From Lysobacterales bacterium (GTDB taxonomy: Bacteria; Pseudomonadota; Gammaproteobacteria; Xanthomonadales; SZUA-36), in assembly GCA_013213875.1 (NCBI GenBank), contig JABSSV010000109.1:1-6475 (forward strand): a stretch of 6,475 bases of DNA, written 5' to 3'. The position numbers and the translations under genes are program-made. Below the pieces are notes generated by a model. The model did no database searches and was not told the origin of the DNA. It saw only the letters and a program-made list of their open reading frames with translations. Below, in pieces: positions 4,297-6,475 of this stretch. Position 1 is the stretch's first letter. Each line of letters starts with the position of its first letter.

Positions 4297-6475
4297 GTGC
4301 CAAAAAGAACCGATATTAAAAGTGTGCTGATCATTGGCGCCGGCCCGATTGTGATCGGCCAGGCCTGCGAGTTCGACTATTCCGGCGCCCAGGCCTGCAA
4401 GGCCCTGCGCGAAGAGGGCTACCGGGTGATTCTGGTCAACTCCAATCCGGCCACCATCATGACCGATCCGGAGACGGCCGATGCGGTCTACATCGAGCCC
4501 ATCGAGTGGCAGACGGTGGCGCGCATCATCGAGAAGGAGCAGCCCGATGTGCTGCTGCCCACCATGGGCGGGCAGACGGCGCTGAACTGCGCTCTGGATC
4601 TGGTCCGGCACGGTGTGCTGGAAGCGCACGGTGTGGAGATGATTGGCGCGACCCGCGAGGCCATCGATATGGCGGAAGACCGGGAACAGTTCCGCGACGC
4701 CATGCTGGAGATCGGGCTGGACTGTACCCGGGCGGAAATCGCGCACACGCTGGAAGAGGCCCTGGAAAAGCAGGTTTCCATTGGTTATCCCATCATCATC
4801 CGTCCGTCCTTCACCATGGGCGGGTCCGGTGGTGGTATTGCCTACAACCGGGAAGAGTTTGAGGACATCGTCAGCCGTGGACTGGAGCTGTCGCCCACCA
4901 CCGAGGTCATGATTGAGGAATCCATCCTCGGTTGGAAGGAATACGAGATGGAGGTGGTGCGGGACAGCGCTGATAACTGCATCATCGTGTGCTCCATCGA
5001 GAACTTCGATCCCATGGGTATTCATACCGGTGATTCCATTACCGTGGCGCCGGCGCTTACCCTGACCGATAAGGAGTATCAGCGGCTGCGTGATGCCTCC
5101 CTGGCGGTGCTGCGCAAGATCGGTGTGGATACGGGCGGCTCCAACGTGCAGTTCGCCGTAAACCCGGAAGACGGGCGCGTGATCATTATCGAGATGAACC
5201 CGCGCGTATCACGTTCCTCGGCGCTGGCTTCGAAAGCCACGGGCTTCCCCATCGCTAAGGTGGCGGCCAAGCTGGCGGTGGGCTTCACGCTGGATGAGCT
5301 GCGTAACGAGATCACTGGTGGCGCTACCCCGGCATCCTTCGAGCCGGCCATTGACTACGTCGTGACCAAGATTCCGCGCTTTGCCTTTGAGAAATTTCCA
5401 GCCGCCGATGCGCGTCTGACCACGCAGATGAAATCCGTGGGTGAGGCCATGTCCATCGGCCGGACCTTCCAGGAGTCGCTACAGAAAGCCCTGCGTAGTC
5501 TTGAGACCGGCCACGATGGTCTGGCTTCGCTGCTGGATGCACGGGGCAGTGAGGAAAAAATGGCGGAGCTGCGCCGGGAACTGCGCGAAGCGGGCCCGGA
5601 ACGCATTCTCTATCTCGGTGACGGCTTCCGGGCCGGCATCAGTTTTGAAGAGTTGCAGCAGCTCACCGGCATCGATCCCTGGTTCCTGGCGCAGGTGGAA
5701 GACCTGATCGCTGAAGAGCAACGGGTGGTAGAGCAGGGTCTGGATGCGCTGGATCAGGCGCGCATGTTTGCGCTCAAGCGCAAGGGTTTCTCTGACAGTC
5801 GATTGGCCGGCCTGCTGGGCCTGGGGGAAGATCAGCTGCGACAGCACCGCCATGAACTGGGCGTACGCCCGGTCTACAAGCGTGTTGATACCTGCGCCGC
5901 AGAGTTCGCCACCAGCACCGCCTACATGTACTCAACCTACGAGGAAGAGTGTGAGGCAGCCCCATCCGAGCGCAAGAAGTTCATGGTGCTTGGCGGTGGT
6001 CCTAACCGGATTGGTCAGGGCATCGAATTTGATTACTGCTGTGTGCACGCGGCGCTGGCCCTGCGCGAGGATGGCTACGAGACCATTATGGTCAACTGCA
6101 ATCCGGAGACCGTGTCGACGGACTATGACACCTCGGATCGACTCTATTTTGAGCCGCTGACGCTGGAAGACGTGTTGGAAATCGTGCATCGGGAACAGCC
6201 CGCCGGCCTCATCGTGCAATACGGCGGCCAGACCCCGCTGAAACTGGCCCGCAGCCTCGAGGCAGCGGGCGTGCCCATTATCGGCACTTCGCCGGATTCT
6301 ATTGATCTGGCGGAAGACCGTGAGCGTTTCCAACAGCTGCTGGAGCGTCTTGGCCTGCGTCAGCCGCCAAACCGCACCGCCACCAGCGTGGAGCAGGCCA
6401 TCGGCCTGGCTGAGGAAATCGGCTATCCGCTGGTCGTGCGACCGTCCTACGTGCTGGGTGGCCGGGCCATGGACA
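4297..6475 (+). CDS. carB: Carbamoyl-phosphate synthase large subunit, 3' end outside window
   Basis: CarB uses two ATP, bicarbonate and ammonia from CarA to make carbamoyl phosphate. The open frame runs to the right edge, with 726 residues of about 1073 visible. Residue numbering follows E. coli CarB: at every position I compared, the visible part shows no net insertion or deletion. The first ATP-grasp (carboxyphosphate) domain has Arg129, Arg169, Glu215, His243, Gln285, Glu299, Asn301 and Arg303 in place, with SFTMGGSGGG and EMNPRVSRSSALASK. The oligomerisation domain (about 400-550) is the most diverged part. The carbamate-phosphorylating half begins near residue 554 with FMVLGGGPNRIGQGIEFDYCC and includes Arg675 and Arg715 before the cut at GGRAMD. 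The rest of this domain and the allosteric domain lie outside. The start is GTG at 4297 (MPKRTDIKSV, the family N-terminus), with only a weak ribosome site (TAGAG, 4285-4289). It is co-directional with carA and probably co-transcribed. Confidence 0.98.
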   Translation, partial: MPKRTDIKSVLIIGAGPIVIGQACEFDYSGAQACKALREEGYRVILVNSNPATIMTDPETADAVYIEPIEWQTVARIIEKEQPDVLLPTMGGQTALNCALDLVRHGVLEAHGVEMIGATREAIDMAEDREQFRDAMLEIGLDCTRAEIAHTLEEALEKQVSIGYPIIIRPSFTMGGSGGGIAYNREEFEDIVSRGLELSPTTEVMIEESILGWKEYEMEVVRDSADNCIIVCSIENFDPMGIHTGDSITVAPALTLTDKEYQRLRDASLAVLRKIGVDTGGSNVQFAVNPEDGRVIIIEMNPRVSRSSALASKATGFPIAKVAAKLAVGFTLDELRNEITGGATPASFEPAIDYVVTKIPRFAFEKFPAADARLTTQMKSVGEAMSIGRTFQESLQKALRSLETGHDGLASLLDARGSEEKMAELRRELREAGPERILYLGDGFRAGISFEELQQLTGIDPWFLAQVEDLIAEEQRVVEQGLDALDQARMFALKRKGFSDSRLAGLLGLGEDQLRQHRHELGVRPVYKRVDTCAAEFATSTAYMYSTYEEECEAAPSERKKFMVLGGGPNRIGQGIEFDYCCVHAALALREDGYETIMVNCNPETVSTDYDTSDRLYFEPLTLEDVLEIVHREQPAGLIVQYGGQTPLKLARSLEAAGVPIIGTSPDSIDLAEDRERFQQLLERLGLRQPPNRTATSVEQAIGLAEEIGYPLVVRPSYVLGGRAMD

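Noticed and set aside
4252..5025. 257-codon minus-strand frame opposite the start of carB
   Set aside because: It is antisense to a highly conserved carB region, with low-complexity composition and no ribosome site or family motif.
1..6475. A novel multi-gene defence or mobile system
   Set aside because: All substantial coding sequence is accounted for by five well-known core genes in a conserved order. There are no transposase, integrase, repeat-array or unknown-domain signals.

Overview
The window is a stretch of ordinary core genome from a GC-rich gammaproteobacterium. The order dnaK, dnaJ, dapB, carA, carB, all on the + strand, is the arrangement familiar from Pseudomonas and relatives. 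A marine, Alcanivorax-like member is possible, but the sequence alone does not fix the genus. No mobile element, RNA gene, CRISPR array or unknown gene was found. I see no previously undescribed multi-gene system here, and the points of interest are regulatory.

Region by region: positions 1-787 encode the C-terminal part of DnaK (substrate-binding domain, lid and tail), closed by tandem stop codons and a very symmetrical intrinsic terminator (807-835). Next comes a 278-base gap that holds the terminator, an uncharacterised structured stretch and a convincing heat-shock (sigma-32 type) promoter at 964-992. dnaJ (1066-2193) follows, complete and canonical. Its stop codon overlaps by one base the ATG of dapB (2193-2894), which encodes an unusually short but catalytically intact dihydrodipicolinate reductase. 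A 191-base gap then carries a dyad or weak terminator, a sigma-70-like promoter, a possible 18-codon leader peptide and a strong stem-loop just ahead of carA. carA (3086-4240) starts with TTG behind a strong Shine-Dalgarno sequence. After a 56-base AT-rich gap, carB starts with GTG at 4297 and runs off the right edge, with 726 of about 1073 residues present.

Functionally there are two groups. DnaK and DnaJ are chaperone and co-chaperone, and DnaJ appears able to be heat-induced separately from dnaK. dapB (lysine and cell-wall diaminopimelate synthesis) rides in the dnaJ transcript. carA and carB encode the two subunits of carbamoyl-phosphate synthetase, which feeds both pyrimidine and arginine synthesis. 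The leader in front of carA looks built for transcriptional or translational control of that branch point.
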